The notes under the pieces are model-generated. The model saw only the letters and a program-made list of their open reading frames with translations, did not search any database and was not told the origin of the DNA. A DNA stretch of 64,000 bases from Geodermatophilaceae bacterium URHB0062 (GTDB taxonomy: Bacteria > Actinomycetota > Actinomycetes > Mycobacteriales > Geodermatophilaceae), in the NCBI GenBank assembly GCA_000620185.1, contig JHVO01000013.1, positions 124,001 to 188,000 of the forward strand, written 5' to 3'. A program made the position numbers and the translations under genes. Positions 35,622 through 45,496 of the stretch are shown one piece after another. Positions within the stretch are counted from its first letter, which is position 1; the number at the start of each line of letters is the position of its first letter.

Positions 35622-36257
35622 GTGAGCACTACCGACCCGTACCTGGCCGCGCCGCAGCTGCGCGCCGCCGCCGGGGGGATGAACCTCAACGACTCGGTCT
35701 ATGAGCGTCTGCTGCGCGAACGCATCATCTTCCTGGGCAGCCAGGTCGACGACGTCATCGCCAACCAGCTCGCCGCCCAGATGCTGCTGCTGTCCGCTGA
35801 GGACCCCAAGCAGGACATCCACCTCTACATCAACTCGCCCGGTGGCTCGGTCACGGCGGGCATGGCGATCTACGACACGATGCAGTTCATCGACTGCGAC
35901 GTCGCCACCTACGGCATGGGTCTGGCCGCCTCCATGGGCCAGTTCCTGCTGACCGCCGGCGCCAAGGGCAAGCGCTACGCCCTGCCGCACGCGCGGATCC
36001 TGATGCACCAGCCCTCGGCCGGCGTCGGCGGCACCGCGTCCGACATCGCCATCCAGGCCGAGCTCTTCCGCAGCACCAAGGTGCAGCTCAACGAGCTGCA
36101 GGCGCTGCACACCGGGCAGACGCCGGAGCAGATCGAGAAGGACTCCGACCGCGACCGCTGGTTCACCGCGCAGGAGGCCCTCGAATACGGCTTCGTCGAC
36201 CACGTCGTCAGCCGCGCGGCGATGACCGAGCAGTCCAACCCGGTCACGGACAACTGA
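35622..36257 (+). CDS. clpP1: ATP-dependent Clp protease proteolytic subunit ClpP1
   Basis: 211 residues. Ser in [13 protein letters not shown], His in [10 protein letters not shown] and Asp in [11 protein letters not shown] complete the ClpP triad; [12 protein letters not shown] shapes the oxyanion region. It forms the tetradecameric chamber, with ClpP2 in actinobacteria, fed by ClpX or ClpC. I choose GTG 35622 because GGAGGT stands 10 bases before it; ATG 35589 lacks such a site. A TTAGGGT at about 35479-35485 is a candidate -10 with a leader of about 135 bases. clpP2 follows after 22 bases. Confidence 0.95.
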   Translation: MSTTDPYLAAPQLRAAAGGMNLNDSVYERLLRERIIFLGSQVDDVIANQLAAQMLLLSAEDPKQDIHLYINSPGGSVTAGMAIYDTMQFIDCDVATYGMGLAASMGQFLLTAGAKGKRYALPHARILMHQPSAGVGGTASDIAIQAELFRSTKVQLNELQALHTGQTPEQIEKDSDRDRWFTAQEALEYGFVDHVVSRAAMTEQSNPVTDN

Positions 36258-36279
36258 CGGTTCGGAGGAACTGACCACC

Positions 36280-36915
36280 ATGAGCTTCCAGATGCCCTCC
36301 AGCCGCTACATCCTGCCCTCCTTCGTGGAGCGCACGAGCTACGGCATGAAGGAGTCCAACCCCTACAACAAGCTCTTCGAGGAACGGATCATCTTCCTCG
36401 GGGTGCAGATCGACGACGCCTCGGCCAACGACGTCATGGCCCAGCTGATCACGCTGGAGTCGGCGGACCCCGACCGCGACATCACGATCTACATCAACTC
36501 GCCCGGTGGCTCGTTCACCTCGCTGATGGCGATCTACGACACGATGATGTTCGTCCGCCCCGACATCCAGACCGTGTGCATGGGCCAGGCCGCCTCGGCC
36601 GCCGCCGTCCTGCTCGCGGCCGGGACGCCGGGCAAGCGGCTCGCGCTGCCCTACTCGCGGGTGCTGATCCACCAGCCGTCGGGTGAGTCCGGTGGTCAGG
36701 TCTCCGACCTCGAGATCCACGCCGCCGAGATCCAGCGGGTGCGGTCGCAGATGGAGGAGATCCTGGCGCGCCACACCGGCCAGACCGTGGACCAGGTCCG
36801 CCTCGACATCGAGCGGGACAAGATCCTCACCGCTCCCGAGGCGAAGACCTACGGCATCGTCGACGAGGTCATCCAGAGCAGGAAGCTCAACGCGCTTCCC
36901 GCCGTCTCTGCCTGA
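36280..36915 (+). CDS. clpP2: ATP-dependent Clp protease proteolytic subunit ClpP2
   Basis: 211 residues, the second ClpP paralogue typical of actinobacteria. The Ser in [16 protein letters not shown], His in [12 protein letters not shown] and the Asp of the [12 protein letters not shown] helix form the triad. The N-terminal stretch [20 protein letters not shown] is the longer ClpP2-type segment. GGAGGAACTGACCACC before ATG 36280 is a good ribosome-binding site. In mycobacteria ClpP1 and ClpP2 form a mixed 14-mer and ClpX docks on ClpP2. Confidence 0.96.
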   Translation: MSFQMPSSRYILPSFVERTSYGMKESNPYNKLFEERIIFLGVQIDDASANDVMAQLITLESADPDRDITIYINSPGGSFTSLMAIYDTMMFVRPDIQTVCMGQAASAAAVLLAAGTPGKRLALPYSRVLIHQPSGESGGQVSDLEIHAAEIQRVRSQMEEILARHTGQTVDQVRLDIERDKILTAPEAKTYGIVDEVIQSRKLNALPAVSA

Positions 36916-36932
36916 TCGTTCGATCATGGCGC

Positions 36933-36965
36933 GGGTCGGGGGCGCGCGTGTCGCGCCCCCGACCC
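36933..36965 (+). terminator. Hairpin after clpP2
   Basis: GGGTCGGGGGCGCG (36933-36946) pairs perfectly with CGCGCCCCCGACCC (36952-36965) over a 5-base loop, 18 bases after the clpP2 stop. It separates clpP1-clpP2 from clpX. Confidence 0.8.
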
Positions 36966-37256
36966 GTACCGTCGAGGTTTCCGGGGGATCCTGCCGCAGC
37001 GTCGCGTCAGGGCCCGTGGGAAGCAGCGGGACAGAAGTGGGACGGCCCGTCGCGAACCGGGTGAGTCATTGCCCCTCGCGGTCGGTGGTGACAGGTACGT
37101 TCGGCGAGCGCCCGATCCCCGGCCGGCAGCGCCGGGAGGAGAGCCTCGCGGGGCTACCCGGAAATTTTCGAGGCCGAGCAGGGGCGACAGCAGTCAGAAT
37201 CAACCCGCAGGTTCCCAGCAGCAGGGAACCGGCGCTTCCGAGGTGGAGGTCAGCAG
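36966..37256 (+). other. clpX upstream region
   Basis: 291 bases between the clpP2 terminator and clpX. No gene is seen. It should hold the clpX promoter and leader; AGGTGGAGGTCAGCAG just before GTG 37257 contains a usable ribosome-binding site (GGAGGT). I could not place a -10 box with confidence. Confidence 0.4.
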
Positions 37257-38531
37257 GTGGCACGAATCGGTGAGAGCGGTGACCTGCTCAAGTGCTCTTT
37301 CTGCGGCAAGAGCCAGAAGCAGGTCAAGAAGCTCATCGCGGGCCCCGGGGTCTACATCTGCGACGAGTGCATCGACCTCTGCAACGAGATCATCGAGGAA
37401 GAGCTCTCGGAGTCCTCGGACCTGAAGTTCGACGAGCTGCCGAAGCCGAAGGAGATCCACGACTTCCTCGAGCAGTACGTCATCGGCCAGGACAAGGCCA
37501 AGCGCACCCTCTCGGTCGCCGTCTACAACCACTACAAGCGCATCCAGGCCGGTGGTGAGCGGGGCAGCCGCGACGAGTCGGTCGAGCTGGCCAAGTCCAA
37601 CATCCTGCTGATGGGCCCGACCGGCTGCGGCAAGACCCACCTGGCGCAGACGCTGGCGCGGATGCTGAACGTGCCCTTCGCGATCGCCGACGCCACCGCG
37701 CTCACCGAGGCCGGCTACGTCGGTGAGGACGTCGAGAACATCCTCCTGAAGCTGATCCAGGCCGCCGACTACGACGTGAAGCGCGCCGAGACCGGCATCA
37801 TCTATATCGACGAGGTCGACAAGATCGCCCGCAAGAGCGAGAACCCGTCGATCACCCGCGACGTCTCCGGTGAGGGCGTGCAGCAGGCGCTGCTGAAGAT
37901 CCTCGAGGGCACGACCGCCTCGGTTCCCCCGCAGGGCGGCCGCAAGCACCCGCACCAGGAGTTCATCCAGATCGACACGACGAACGTGCTGTTCATCGTG
38001 GGCGGCGCCTTCGCCGGCCTGGAGAAGGTCATCGAGCAGCGGGTCGGCAAGCAGGGCATCGGCTTCGGTGCCGAGGTCCGCGGCAAGAAGGAGATGGAGG
38101 AGGCCAACGCCTTCGCCGAGGTCATGCCCGAGGACCTGCTGAAGTTCGGCATGATCCCCGAGTTCATCGGCCGTCTCCCGGTGATCACCAGCGTCCAGAA
38201 GCTTGACCGCGAGGCGCTGATCAACATCCTCACCGAGCCGAAGAACGCCCTGGTGCGCCAGTACCGCAAGCTGTTCGAGCTCGACGGTGTGGAGCTGGAG
38301 TTCACCGACGACGCCCTCGAGGCGATCGCCGACCAGGCCATACTCCGTGGCACCGGCGCCCGCGGGCTCCGCGCGATCATGGAGGAGGTGCTCCAGTCGG
38401 TGATGTACGACGTGCCCAGCCGTGAGGACGTCGCCTCCGTGGTGATCACCAAGGAGGTCGTCCTGGAACACGTGAACCCGACGATCGTGCCGCGCAAGCC
38501 CACGCGCGCCCCCCGCGAGAAGTCCGCGTAA
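37257..38531 (+). CDS. clpX: ATP-dependent Clp protease ATP-binding subunit ClpX
   Basis: 424 residues. The N-terminal zinc-binding domain has CSFCGKSQ and CDECIDLC (four Cys, residues about 14-42). The AAA+ core has Walker A GPTGCGKT (about residue 120), Walker [11 protein letters not shown], the pore loop within GYVGED and sensor motifs near the end ([10 protein letters not shown]). It unfolds substrates and feeds them into ClpP1P2. It starts at GTG 37257 ([11 protein letters not shown]). The gene is monocistronic here because hairpins stand on both sides. Confidence 0.98.
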   Translation: MARIGESGDLLKCSFCGKSQKQVKKLIAGPGVYICDECIDLCNEIIEEELSESSDLKFDELPKPKEIHDFLEQYVIGQDKAKRTLSVAVYNHYKRIQAGGERGSRDESVELAKSNILLMGPTGCGKTHLAQTLARMLNVPFAIADATALTEAGYVGEDVENILLKLIQAADYDVKRAETGIIYIDEVDKIARKSENPSITRDVSGEGVQQALLKILEGTTASVPPQGGRKHPHQEFIQIDTTNVLFIVGGAFAGLEKVIEQRVGKQGIGFGAEVRGKKEMEEANAFAEVMPEDLLKFGMIPEFIGRLPVITSVQKLDREALINILTEPKNALVRQYRKLFELDGVELEFTDDALEAIADQAILRGTGARGLRAIMEEVLQSVMYDVPSREDVASVVITKEVVLEHVNPTIVPRKPTRAPREKSA

Positions 38532-38543
38532 CCCGCACGCCCC

Positions 38544-38577
38544 GACGAGCCCGGTCCCTGATGGGGCCGGGCTCGTC
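38544..38577 (+). terminator. Hairpin after clpX
   Basis: GACGAGCCCGGTCCC (38544-38558) pairs with GGGGCCGGGCTCGTC (38563-38577), with one G-T pair and a 4-base loop, 13 bases after the clpX stop. Confidence 0.8.
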
Positions 38578-38607
38578 CGCGTTCGGGGGCCCAGTCGCCC
38601 GCAAGAG

Positions 38608-38659
38608 TGTGCGCGGATCGGCAGCTCTCGGCGGGCGATTTCCTGCCGATCCGCGCACA
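38608..38659 (-). terminator. Hairpin after valS
   Basis: TGTGCGCGGATCGGCAG (38608-38624) and its exact complement CTGCCGATCCGCGCACA (38643-38659) enclose an 18-base loop. It lies 9 bases past the valS stop (minus strand), opposite the clpX hairpin. Confidence 0.75.
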
Positions 38660-38667
38660 ACGTTCGG

Positions 38668-41271
38668 CTACGAGGGCTCGGCGGGCGGAGCGAGGACGAC
38701 GTCGACGGTCAGCGGGCCGTCGCCGGGGGCGATGATCAGTGTGGCGATCCGGCCGGCGTCGACCAGGTCGGTCCGCACCGCGTCGACCAGCGGCACCTGG
38801 TCGGCCGGCGCGGTGATGGTCGCCGTCTCGACGTCGGCCCGCATCGACTGCTTCGCCTCCGACTTGGCCTTGCGCACGGCGGCCAGCGCCTCGGCGGCCA
38901 CCGTCACGACGGCGGTGTCGCCGTCCGCCGGCAGTTCACCGGCAACGGGCCACGTCGCGCGGTGCACCGAGCCGGTCTGCCACCACGACCAGACCTCCTC
39001 GGTGACGAACGGCAGCACCGGCGCGAACAGCCGCAGCTGCACCGAGAGCGCCAGGGCCAGCGTCGCCTGCGCCGACTCCGCCCCGGCCCCGGTGCCGTAG
39101 GCGCGGGACTTCACCAGCTCGACGTAGTCGTCGCAGAAGGACCAGAAGAAGGTCTCGGCGACCTCGAGCGCCCGCGTGTAGTTGTAGGCCTCCAGCGCCG
39201 CGGTCGCCTCGTCCACGACCCCCGCCAGCCCGGTCAGCAGTGCCCGGTCGATCGGCTCGGTGATCCGGTCGGCGGCCGACGAGACGTCGACCGACCCGGC
39301 ACCCAGCCCCAGCACGAACTTGCCGACGTTGAGGATCTTCATGGCCAGCCGCCGGCCGACCTTCATCTGCGCCTCGTCGAACGGCGAGTCCATGCCCGGC
39401 CTCGCCCCGGCAGCCCGCCACCGGACGGCGTCACTCCCGTACTTCTCGAGGACGTCGATCGGCGTCGTCGCGTTGCCCTTCGACTTCGACATCTTCTTGC
39501 GGTCGGGGTCGACCACGAAGCCGGAGATCGTGGCGTGCGTCCACGGCACCGTCCCGTGCTCGAAGTGCGCGCGGACGACGGTCGAGAACAGCCAGGTGCG
39601 GATGATGTCGTGCGCCTGGGGCCGCTGGTCCATCGGAAAGACTCGCGCGAACAGCTCCGGGTCGGTGTCCCAGCCCGAGGCGACCTGCGGCGACAGCGAC
39701 GATGTCGCCCAGGTGTCCATGACGTCGGGGTCGGCCATGAAACCGCCCGGCTTGCCGCGCTGGTCCTCGGTGTAGCCCTCGGGCACGTCGGACGACGGGT
39801 CGACCGGCAGAGCCGACTCGGGGGCCAGGATCGGGTCGTCGTACGAAGGCTCGCCCTCGTCGTCCAACCGGTACCAGACCGGGAACGGGACGCCGAAGAA
39901 CCGCTGCCGGCTGATCAGCCAGTCGCCGTTGAGGCCCTCGACCCAGTTCTCGTAGCGGTGCCGCATGTGCTCGGGCACCCACTTGATCTCCCGGCCGCGG
40001 GCGATGAGCGCATCACGGATCGAGGCGTCCCGCCCACCGTTGCGGATGTACCACTGGCGCGTGGTGACGATCTCGAGCGGGCGCTCGCCCTTCTCGTAGA
40101 ACTTCACCGGGTGGGTGATCTGCTTCGGCTCGCCGTGCAGGTCGCCGGACTCCCGGAGCAGCTCGACGATCCGCTGCTGTGCGCTGAACACCGTCTTGCC
40201 GGCCAGCTCGTCGTACGGCGAGGCGGGAACACCGGGCGGGGGATCGGCGAGCAGGCGGCCGTCCCAGCCGACGATCGCGCGCGTGGGCAGCTGCAGCTCG
40301 CGCCACCAGGTGACGTCGTTGAGGTCGCCGAAGGTGCAGATCATCGCGATGCCGGAGCCCTTGTCCGGCTCCGCGAGGCGGTGCGCGACCACGGGGACCT
40401 CGACGTCGAACAGCGGCGTCCGCACGGTCTTGCCGAACAGGTCCGCGTACCGCGAGTCGTCGGGGTGCGCGACCAGCGCGACGCAGGCCGGCAGCAGCTC
40501 GGGGCGGGTGGTCTCGATGAAGACCGGGCCGGCGGGGCCGTGGAAGGAGATGCGGTGGTACGCGCCGGGGCGCTCGCGGTCCTCGAGCTCGGCCTGGGCG
40601 ACCGCCGTCCGGTAGGTGATGTCCCAGAGGGTCGGCGCCTCCTGGGCGTACGCCTCACCGCGGGCCAGGTTGTGCAGGAACATGCGCTGCGCCGTCGCGC
40701 GCGAGGACTCCGAGATCGTCCGGTAGACGTTCGACCAGTCCACCGACAGCGCGACGCGACGCCAGAGCTGCTCGAAAGCGTGCTCGTCCTCCTCCGTCAG
40801 CCGCATGCACAGCTCGACGAAGTTGCGCCGCGAGATCGGCTGCTGCTCCTTGACCGGCTTCTCCGGCGGCTCGAACGACGGGTCGTAGTGCAGCGACGGG
40901 TCGCACCGGACGCCGTAGTAGTTCTGCACCCGCCGCTCGGTGGGCAGCCCGTTGTCGTCCCAGCCCATCGGGTAGTAGACGTGCTTGCCGCGCATCCGCT
41001 GGTAGCGGGCGACGATGTCGGTGTGCGTGTAGCTGAACACGTGCCCGACGTGCAGCGATCCGCTGGCGGTCGGCGGGGGAGTGTCGATCGCGTAGATCTG
41101 CTCACGCGAGGTGGCCGGGTCGAGCGCGGTCGCGCGGTCGAAGGCGTAGACGTCGGACGACGCCCAGCGCTCGATCCATTTCTCCTCGAGCCCGTCCAGT
41201 GACGGCTTCTCGGGTACGGCGACGGACGCAGCACGGGCAGCAGTGTCCGGGGTCGCGATGTCGGAAGCCAT
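38668..41271 (-). CDS. valS: Valyl-tRNA synthetase
   Basis: 867 residues, class I synthetase that charges tRNA-Val. The HIGH motif appears as HVGH in [15 protein letters not shown] (about residue 55) and the KMSKS loop in KKMSKSKGN. The segment [20 protein letters not shown] with RRVQNYYGV resembles the archaeal/rickettsial type rather than the common bacterial ValS. A long editing (CP1) domain and a C-terminal anticodon-binding domain follow; the C-terminal coiled coil is short. The start is ATG 41271 ([13 protein letters not shown]); the open frame reaching 42285 is antisense to folC. Divergent from folC. Confidence 0.96.
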   Translation of the reverse strand: MASDIATPDTAARAASVAVPEKPSLDGLEEKWIERWASSDVYAFDRATALDPATSREQIYAIDTPPPTASGSLHVGHVFSYTHTDIVARYQRMRGKHVYYPMGWDDNGLPTERRVQNYYGVRCDPSLHYDPSFEPPEKPVKEQQPISRRNFVELCMRLTEEDEHAFEQLWRRVALSVDWSNVYRTISESSRATAQRMFLHNLARGEAYAQEAPTLWDITYRTAVAQAELEDRERPGAYHRISFHGPAGPVFIETTRPELLPACVALVAHPDDSRYADLFGKTVRTPLFDVEVPVVAHRLAEPDKGSGIAMICTFGDLNDVTWWRELQLPTRAIVGWDGRLLADPPPGVPASPYDELAGKTVFSAQQRIVELLRESGDLHGEPKQITHPVKFYEKGERPLEIVTTRQWYIRNGGRDASIRDALIARGREIKWVPEHMRHRYENWVEGLNGDWLISRQRFFGVPFPVWYRLDDEGEPSYDDPILAPESALPVDPSSDVPEGYTEDQRGKPGGFMADPDVMDTWATSSLSPQVASGWDTDPELFARVFPMDQRPQAHDIIRTWLFSTVVRAHFEHGTVPWTHATISGFVVDPDRKKMSKSKGNATTPIDVLEKYGSDAVRWRAAGARPGMDSPFDEAQMKVGRRLAMKILNVGKFVLGLGAGSVDVSSAADRITEPIDRALLTGLAGVVDEATAALEAYNYTRALEVAETFFWSFCDDYVELVKSRAYGTGAGAESAQATLALALSVQLRLFAPVLPFVTEEVWSWWQTGSVHRATWPVAGELPADGDTAVVTVAAEALAAVRKAKSEAKQSMRADVETATITAPADQVPLVDAVRTDLVDAGRIATLIIAPGDGPLTVDVVLAPPAEPS

Positions 41272-41313
41272 GTGCCTCAGTCTAGGAACCGACCGGCTGG
41301 CATCCTGAGCAGG

Positions 41314-42669
41314 ATGACCAGTAGCAGCACCGGTGACATGGCCCGGGTGGAGAAGGAGCTGCTCGCCCGCTGGCCGGAGAGCCGGCTCGAGCCCTCGCTG
41401 ACCCGCATCAACGCGCTGGTGGACCTCCTCGGCTCGCCCCACCGGGCGATGCCCGTCGTCCAGGTGGCCGGCACCAACGGCAAGACGACGACGGCGCGGA
41501 TGATCGACGAGCTGCTGCGCGGGTTCGGGCTGCGGGTGGGCCGTTTCACCAGCCCGCACCTGCAGTCGATCCGGGAGCGGATCGTGCTCGACGGTGAGCC
41601 CGTGAGCGCCGAGCGCTTCGTCGAAACCTACGACGACATCGCGCCGTACGTGCAGATGGTCGACGCGGGCTCCGACGTCCCGATGAGCTTCTTCGAGGTC
41701 ATGGTCGGCATGGCCTACGCCCTCTTCGCCGACGCCCCGGTGGACGTCGCGGTGATCGAGGTCGGCATGGGCGGCACGTGGGACGCCACCAACGTGGCCG
41801 ACGCGCGAGTCGCCGTCGTCACGCCGGTCGCGATGGACCACGCCGAGTACCTCGGTCCGGACGTCGGCACGATCGCCGGGGAGAAGGCGGGGATCATCAA
41901 GCGCGACGCGATCGCCGTCCTCGCCCATCAGCAGCCGGCCGCCCTCGACGCCCTGGTGCGCCGGGCTGTCGACATGGAGGCCGTGGTCGCCCGGGAGGGC
42001 ACGGAGTTCGGCGTCCTCGAGCGGCGGGTGGCGGTCGGGGGCCAGCAGGTGCGGCTGCAGGGTCTGGGCGGCGAGTACGAGGAGGTCTACCTGCCGCTGT
42101 TCGGGGCGCACCAGGCGCAGAACGCGTCGACCGCGCTGGCCGCCGTCGAGGCGTTCCTCGGCGCCGGCGCGGCCACCGGCCCGATCGAGCAGGAGACCGT
42201 CCGGGCGGCGTTCGCGGCCGTCCGCTCGCCCGGCCGGCTGGAGCGGATCCGAACGTCGCCCACCGTGCTGGTCGACGCCGCGCACAACCCGGCGGGCATG
42301 GCGGCGACCGTCGAGGCGATCCGGGAGTCCTTCGACTTCACCCGCCTGGTCGGCGTGGTCGGCTCGGTCCGCGGCAAGGACGTGAGCGGCATGCTCGCCG
42401 CGCTCGAGGAGATCTGCGCCGAGCTGGTCGTCACCGAGAACAGCTCGGCGCGGGCGATGCCGGCCGACGAGCTGGGCGCGCTCGCCGTCGACGTCTTCGG
42501 CGCCGACCGGGTCAGCGTGAATCCGGTGCTGCCCGAGGCCGTGAACGAGGCGATCGAGCTGGCCGAGGCCGGTGCCGACGACGCGCTGGGCGGCTCCGGC
42601 GTCCTGGTCACCGGCAGCGTGATCACGGCGGGGGAGGCGCGCAGCCTGTTCGCCAAGGGGAACGGGTGA
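41314..42669 (+). CDS. folC: Bifunctional folylpolyglutamate/dihydrofolate synthase
   Basis: 451 residues, Mur-ligase family. The P-loop [13 protein letters not shown] (about residues 54-66), the [15 protein letters not shown] folate-binding loop and [10 protein letters not shown] in the C-terminal domain are typical of FolC. It adds glutamate to dihydropteroate and to folates. ATG 41314 ([17 protein letters not shown]) is preferred, with ATG 41338 as alternative. TAGGAA at 41283-41288 may be the -10. The stop overlaps the DUF4233 start (GTGA). The folC-DUF4233-ndk order is conserved in actinobacteria (Rv2447c-Rv2445c). Confidence 0.95.
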   Translation: MTSSSTGDMARVEKELLARWPESRLEPSLTRINALVDLLGSPHRAMPVVQVAGTNGKTTTARMIDELLRGFGLRVGRFTSPHLQSIRERIVLDGEPVSAERFVETYDDIAPYVQMVDAGSDVPMSFFEVMVGMAYALFADAPVDVAVIEVGMGGTWDATNVADARVAVVTPVAMDHAEYLGPDVGTIAGEKAGIIKRDAIAVLAHQQPAALDALVRRAVDMEAVVAREGTEFGVLERRVAVGGQQVRLQGLGGEYEEVYLPLFGAHQAQNASTALAAVEAFLGAGAATGPIEQETVRAAFAAVRSPGRLERIRTSPTVLVDAAHNPAGMAATVEAIRESFDFTRLVGVVGSVRGKDVSGMLAALEEICAELVVTENSSARAMPADELGALAVDVFGADRVSVNPVLPEAVNEAIELAEAGADDALGGSGVLVTGSVITAGEARSLFAKGNG

Positions 42670-43076
42670 CCGCCCCGGATCCGCTCCGCGCCGCGCGGGC
42701 CCTCAACGGGGCGGCGGCCGGCATCCTGGTGCTGGAGGGCATCGCCGTCCTGTTCGTGCCGCGCGGCATCGCACAGACCGAAGCGGGGCTGACGGGCGCG
42801 CGGCTGACCTTCCTGCTGGCCCTGTCGCTCGTGCTGATCCTGGCGTCGGGCGTGCAGCGGCGGAGCCGCGGCATCTACATCGGCACCGCCCTGCAGGTGC
42901 CGCTGCTGTTGACCGGCCTGCTCAACAGCGTGATGTGGTTCGTCGGCGGCGTCTTCGTGCTCATCTGGCTCTACCTCCTCCAGGTGCGCAGGGACCTGCT
43001 GGGCTCCCCGTTCCGGGCCCCCACCAGCGCCCCTGTCCCGGACGACGGCGACGGGGGACCGGCACCCACCACGTAG
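42666..43076 (+). CDS. DUF4233 membrane protein
   Basis: 136 residues with four membrane helices ([53 protein letters not shown] and [18 protein letters not shown]), then a Pro/Asp-rich tail. The family is found between folC and ndk in actinobacteria (Rv2446c) and has no known function. It starts at GTG 42666, overlapping the folC stop, so translation is coupled. Confidence 0.9.
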   Translation: MTAPDPLRAARALNGAAAGILVLEGIAVLFVPRGIAQTEAGLTGARLTFLLALSLVLILASGVQRRSRGIYIGTALQVPLLLTGLLNSVMWFVGGVFVLIWLYLLQVRRDLLGSPFRAPTSAPVPDDGDGGPAPTT

Positions 43077-43079
43077 GCT
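43074..43079 (+). promoter_or_regulatory. -10 box TAGGCT of ndk, overlapping a stop codon
   Basis: TAGGCT lies 8 bases before the ndk GTG. Its TAG is also the stop codon of the DUF4233 gene. It allows ndk to be transcribed on its own as a leaderless mRNA. Confidence 0.5.
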
Positions 43080-43087
43080 GCCGCCCC

Positions 43088-43498
43088 GTGACCGAACGCA
43101 CTCTCGTCCTCGTCAAGCCTGATGGCGTCGCCCGTGGCCTCGTCGGCGAGGTGATCACCCGTCTCGAGCGCAAGGGCCTGCGCCTGGTGGCCGCCACGCT
43201 GCGCACCCTCGACCGCGACACCGCCGAGACCCACTACGCCGAGCACAGCGAGCGGCCGTTCTTCGGCTCGCTGGTCGAGTTCATCACCGGCGGCCCGCTC
43301 ATGGCGCTGGTCGTCGAGGGCCCGCGGGCCATCGAGGCGTTCCGCGCCCTGGCCGGTGCCACCGACCCGGTCAAGGCGACGCCCGGCACGATCCGCGGCG
43401 ACTTCGCGCTCGAGGTGCAGAACAACATCGTGCACGGCTCGGACTCGCCCGAGTCCGCCGAGCGCGAGGTGAAGCTCTTCTTCCCCGACCTCCCCTGA
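43088..43498 (+). CDS. ndk: Nucleoside diphosphate kinase
   Basis: 136 residues, the standard length. [20 protein letters not shown] at the start, then the active-site His in [17 protein letters not shown] and the [11 protein letters not shown] nucleotide loop. It transfers phosphate between nucleoside di- and triphosphates through a phosphohistidine. It starts at GTG 43088, 11 bases after the DUF4233 stop, and has its own -10 box. Confidence 0.98.
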   Translation: MTERTLVLVKPDGVARGLVGEVITRLERKGLRLVAATLRTLDRDTAETHYAEHSERPFFGSLVEFITGGPLMALVVEGPRAIEAFRALAGATDPVKATPGTIRGDFALEVQNNIVHGSDSPESAEREVKLFFPDLP

Positions 43499-43503
43499 TC
43501 GAG

Positions 43504-43541
43504 GACCCCGCGGCACTTATGGCCATAAGTGCCGCGGGGTC
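43504..43541 (+). terminator. 38-bp perfect palindrome after ndk
   Basis: GACCCCGCGGCACTTATGG (43504-43522) is followed directly by its exact reverse complement (43523-43541), 5 bases after the ndk stop. Likely a terminator. Confidence 0.8.
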
Positions 43542-43558
43542 GGGGTCGGGGCGGCGGC

Positions 43559-43564
43559 TACCCT
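43559..43564 (+). promoter_or_regulatory. -10 box TACCCT of the radical SAM gene
   Basis: TACCCT lies 9 bases before ATG 43574 and right after the ndk hairpin. Confidence 0.4.
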
Positions 43565-43573
43565 GGACCCGTC

Positions 43574-45496
43574 ATGACTGGTGAGTCGCTCTACCCCGTC
43601 CTCGAGCCCCTGCTGGCTCAGATCCAGAAGCCGATCCAGTACGTCGGCGGTGAACTGAACTCGCAGGTGAAGCCCTGGGAGGACGTCGCCGTCCACTGGG
43701 CGCTGATGTACCCCGACGCCTACGAGGTGGGCCTGCCCAACCAGGGCCTCATGATCCTCTACGAGGTGCTCAACGAGCGCCCCGACGCCCTGGCCGAGCG
43801 CACCTACGCCGTCTGGCCCGACCTCGCCGCCCTCATGCGCGAGAACGCGGTTCCGCAGTTCACCGTCGACGGGCACCGGGCCGTCCGCGACTTCGACGTC
43901 CTCGGCGTCAGCTTCGCGACCGAGCTCGGCTACACGAACCTGCTCGAGGCGCTCGACCTCGCGGGCATCCCGATCCTGGCCGAGGACCGCGACGAGACCC
44001 ACCCGGTCGTCCTCGCCGGCGGGCACGCCGCGTTCAACCCCGAGCCGGTCAGCGACTTCGTCGACTGCGCCGTCCTCGGTGACGGCGAGCAGGTCGTCGG
44101 CGACATCACCGACGTGGTCAAGGCGTGGAAGGCGCAGGGCCGGCCCGGCGGCAGGGTCGAGCTGCTCGCCCGCCTGGCCCGCGTCGAGGGCGTCTACGTG
44201 CCCCGGTTCTACGCCGTCTCCTACGGTCCGGACGGCGCGATCGCGGCGGTCACCCGCACGCGGGACGACGTCCCGGTCAGGGTGTCCAAGCGCACCGTCA
44301 TGGACCTCGACGAGTGGCCGTACCCGAAGACGCCGCTGGTGCCACTGGCCGAATCGGTGCACGAGCGGATGAGCGTCGAGATCTTCCGCGGCTGCACCCG
44401 GGGCTGCCGCTTCTGCCAGGCCGGGATGATCACCCGCCCGGTGCGCGAGCGGACCATCACCGGCATCGGCTCGATGGTCGAGCAGGGGCTGAAGGCGACC
44501 GGCTACGAGGAGGTCGGGCTCCTCAGCCTCTCGAGCGCCGACCACTCCGAGATCGGTCAGCTGGCCAAGGAGCTCGCCGACCGCTACGAGGGCACCAACA
44601 CCAGCCTCAGCCTGCCCTCGACCCGCGTCGACGCCTTCAACGTCACGCTGGCCAACGAGCTGTCGCGGAACGGCCGGCGGTCGGGTCTCACCTTCGCCCC
44701 CGAGGGCGGCAGCGAGCGCATCCGGCGGGTGATCAACAAGACGGTGTCCAAGGAGGACCTCGTCCGTACGGTCACCACCGCCTACGCGAACGGCTGGCGT
44801 CAGGTGAAGCTCTACTTCATGTGCGGCCTCCCGACGGAGACCGACGAGGACGTGCTCGAGATCGCCGACCTCGCCGTCGAGGTGATCAAGGCCGGCCGTG
44901 AGGCGAGCGGGTCGAAGGACATCCGCTGCACCGTCTCCATCGGGGGTTTCGTGCCCAAGCCCCACACGCCGTTCCAGTGGGCGGGGCAGGCCAGCGCGGA
45001 CACCATCGACCACCGGCTGCGCGTGCTCCGCCAGAAGATCAACGAGGACCGCCGCATCGGCCGCTCGATCGGCCTGCGCTACCACGACGGCAAGCCCGGC
45101 GTGATCGAGGGACTGCTCTCGCGCGGCGACCGCCGCGTGGGCCGGGTCATCGAGCGGGTCTGGCGCGAGGGCGGCAAGTTCGACGGCTGGAGCGAGCACT
45201 TCTCCTTCGACCGCTGGACGACGGCGGCCGCCGAGGAACTGGCGCCCTTCGGCGTCGACCTCGACTGGTTCACCACCCGTGAGCGCACCGAGCACGAGGT
45301 GCTGCCCTGGGACCACCTGGACTCCGGGCTGGACAAGGAGTTCCTCTGGGACGACTGGCAGGACGCGCTGAGCGAGGAGGAGGTCGCCGACTGCCGGTGG
45401 ACCCCCTGCTACGACTGCGGTGTCTGCCCGACGATGGGCACGGAGATCCAGATCGGACCCACCGGCCGCAGCCTGCTGCCCCTGACCGTCGTCTGA
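43574..45496 (+). CDS. B12-binding-type radical SAM protein (TIGR03960 family)
   Basis: 640 residues. An N-terminal Rossmann-type region like B12-binding domains (VAVHWALMYPDAYEVGLPN) is followed by the radical SAM core with the 4Fe-4S motif CTRGCRFCQAG (C-x3-C-x2-C, about residue 275) and GGSERIRRVINK downstream. A Cys-rich C-terminus (CRWTPCYDCGVCPTMG) may hold a second cluster. Its substrate is unknown; the family is almost always beside a DUF2344 protein, and a role in RNA or translation-related modification is suspected only from its place near rne and the L21/L27 genes. Its stop overlaps the next start (TGATG). Confidence 0.9.
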   Translation: MTGESLYPVLEPLLAQIQKPIQYVGGELNSQVKPWEDVAVHWALMYPDAYEVGLPNQGLMILYEVLNERPDALAERTYAVWPDLAALMRENAVPQFTVDGHRAVRDFDVLGVSFATELGYTNLLEALDLAGIPILAEDRDETHPVVLAGGHAAFNPEPVSDFVDCAVLGDGEQVVGDITDVVKAWKAQGRPGGRVELLARLARVEGVYVPRFYAVSYGPDGAIAAVTRTRDDVPVRVSKRTVMDLDEWPYPKTPLVPLAESVHERMSVEIFRGCTRGCRFCQAGMITRPVRERTITGIGSMVEQGLKATGYEEVGLLSLSSADHSEIGQLAKELADRYEGTNTSLSLPSTRVDAFNVTLANELSRNGRRSGLTFAPEGGSERIRRVINKTVSKEDLVRTVTTAYANGWRQVKLYFMCGLPTETDEDVLEIADLAVEVIKAGREASGSKDIRCTVSIGGFVPKPHTPFQWAGQASADTIDHRLRVLRQKINEDRRIGRSIGLRYHDGKPGVIEGLLSRGDRRVGRVIERVWREGGKFDGWSEHFSFDRWTTAAAEELAPFGVDLDWFTTRERTEHEVLPWDHLDSGLDKEFLWDDWQDALSEEEVADCRWTPCYDCGVCPTMGTEIQIGPTGRSLLPLTVV

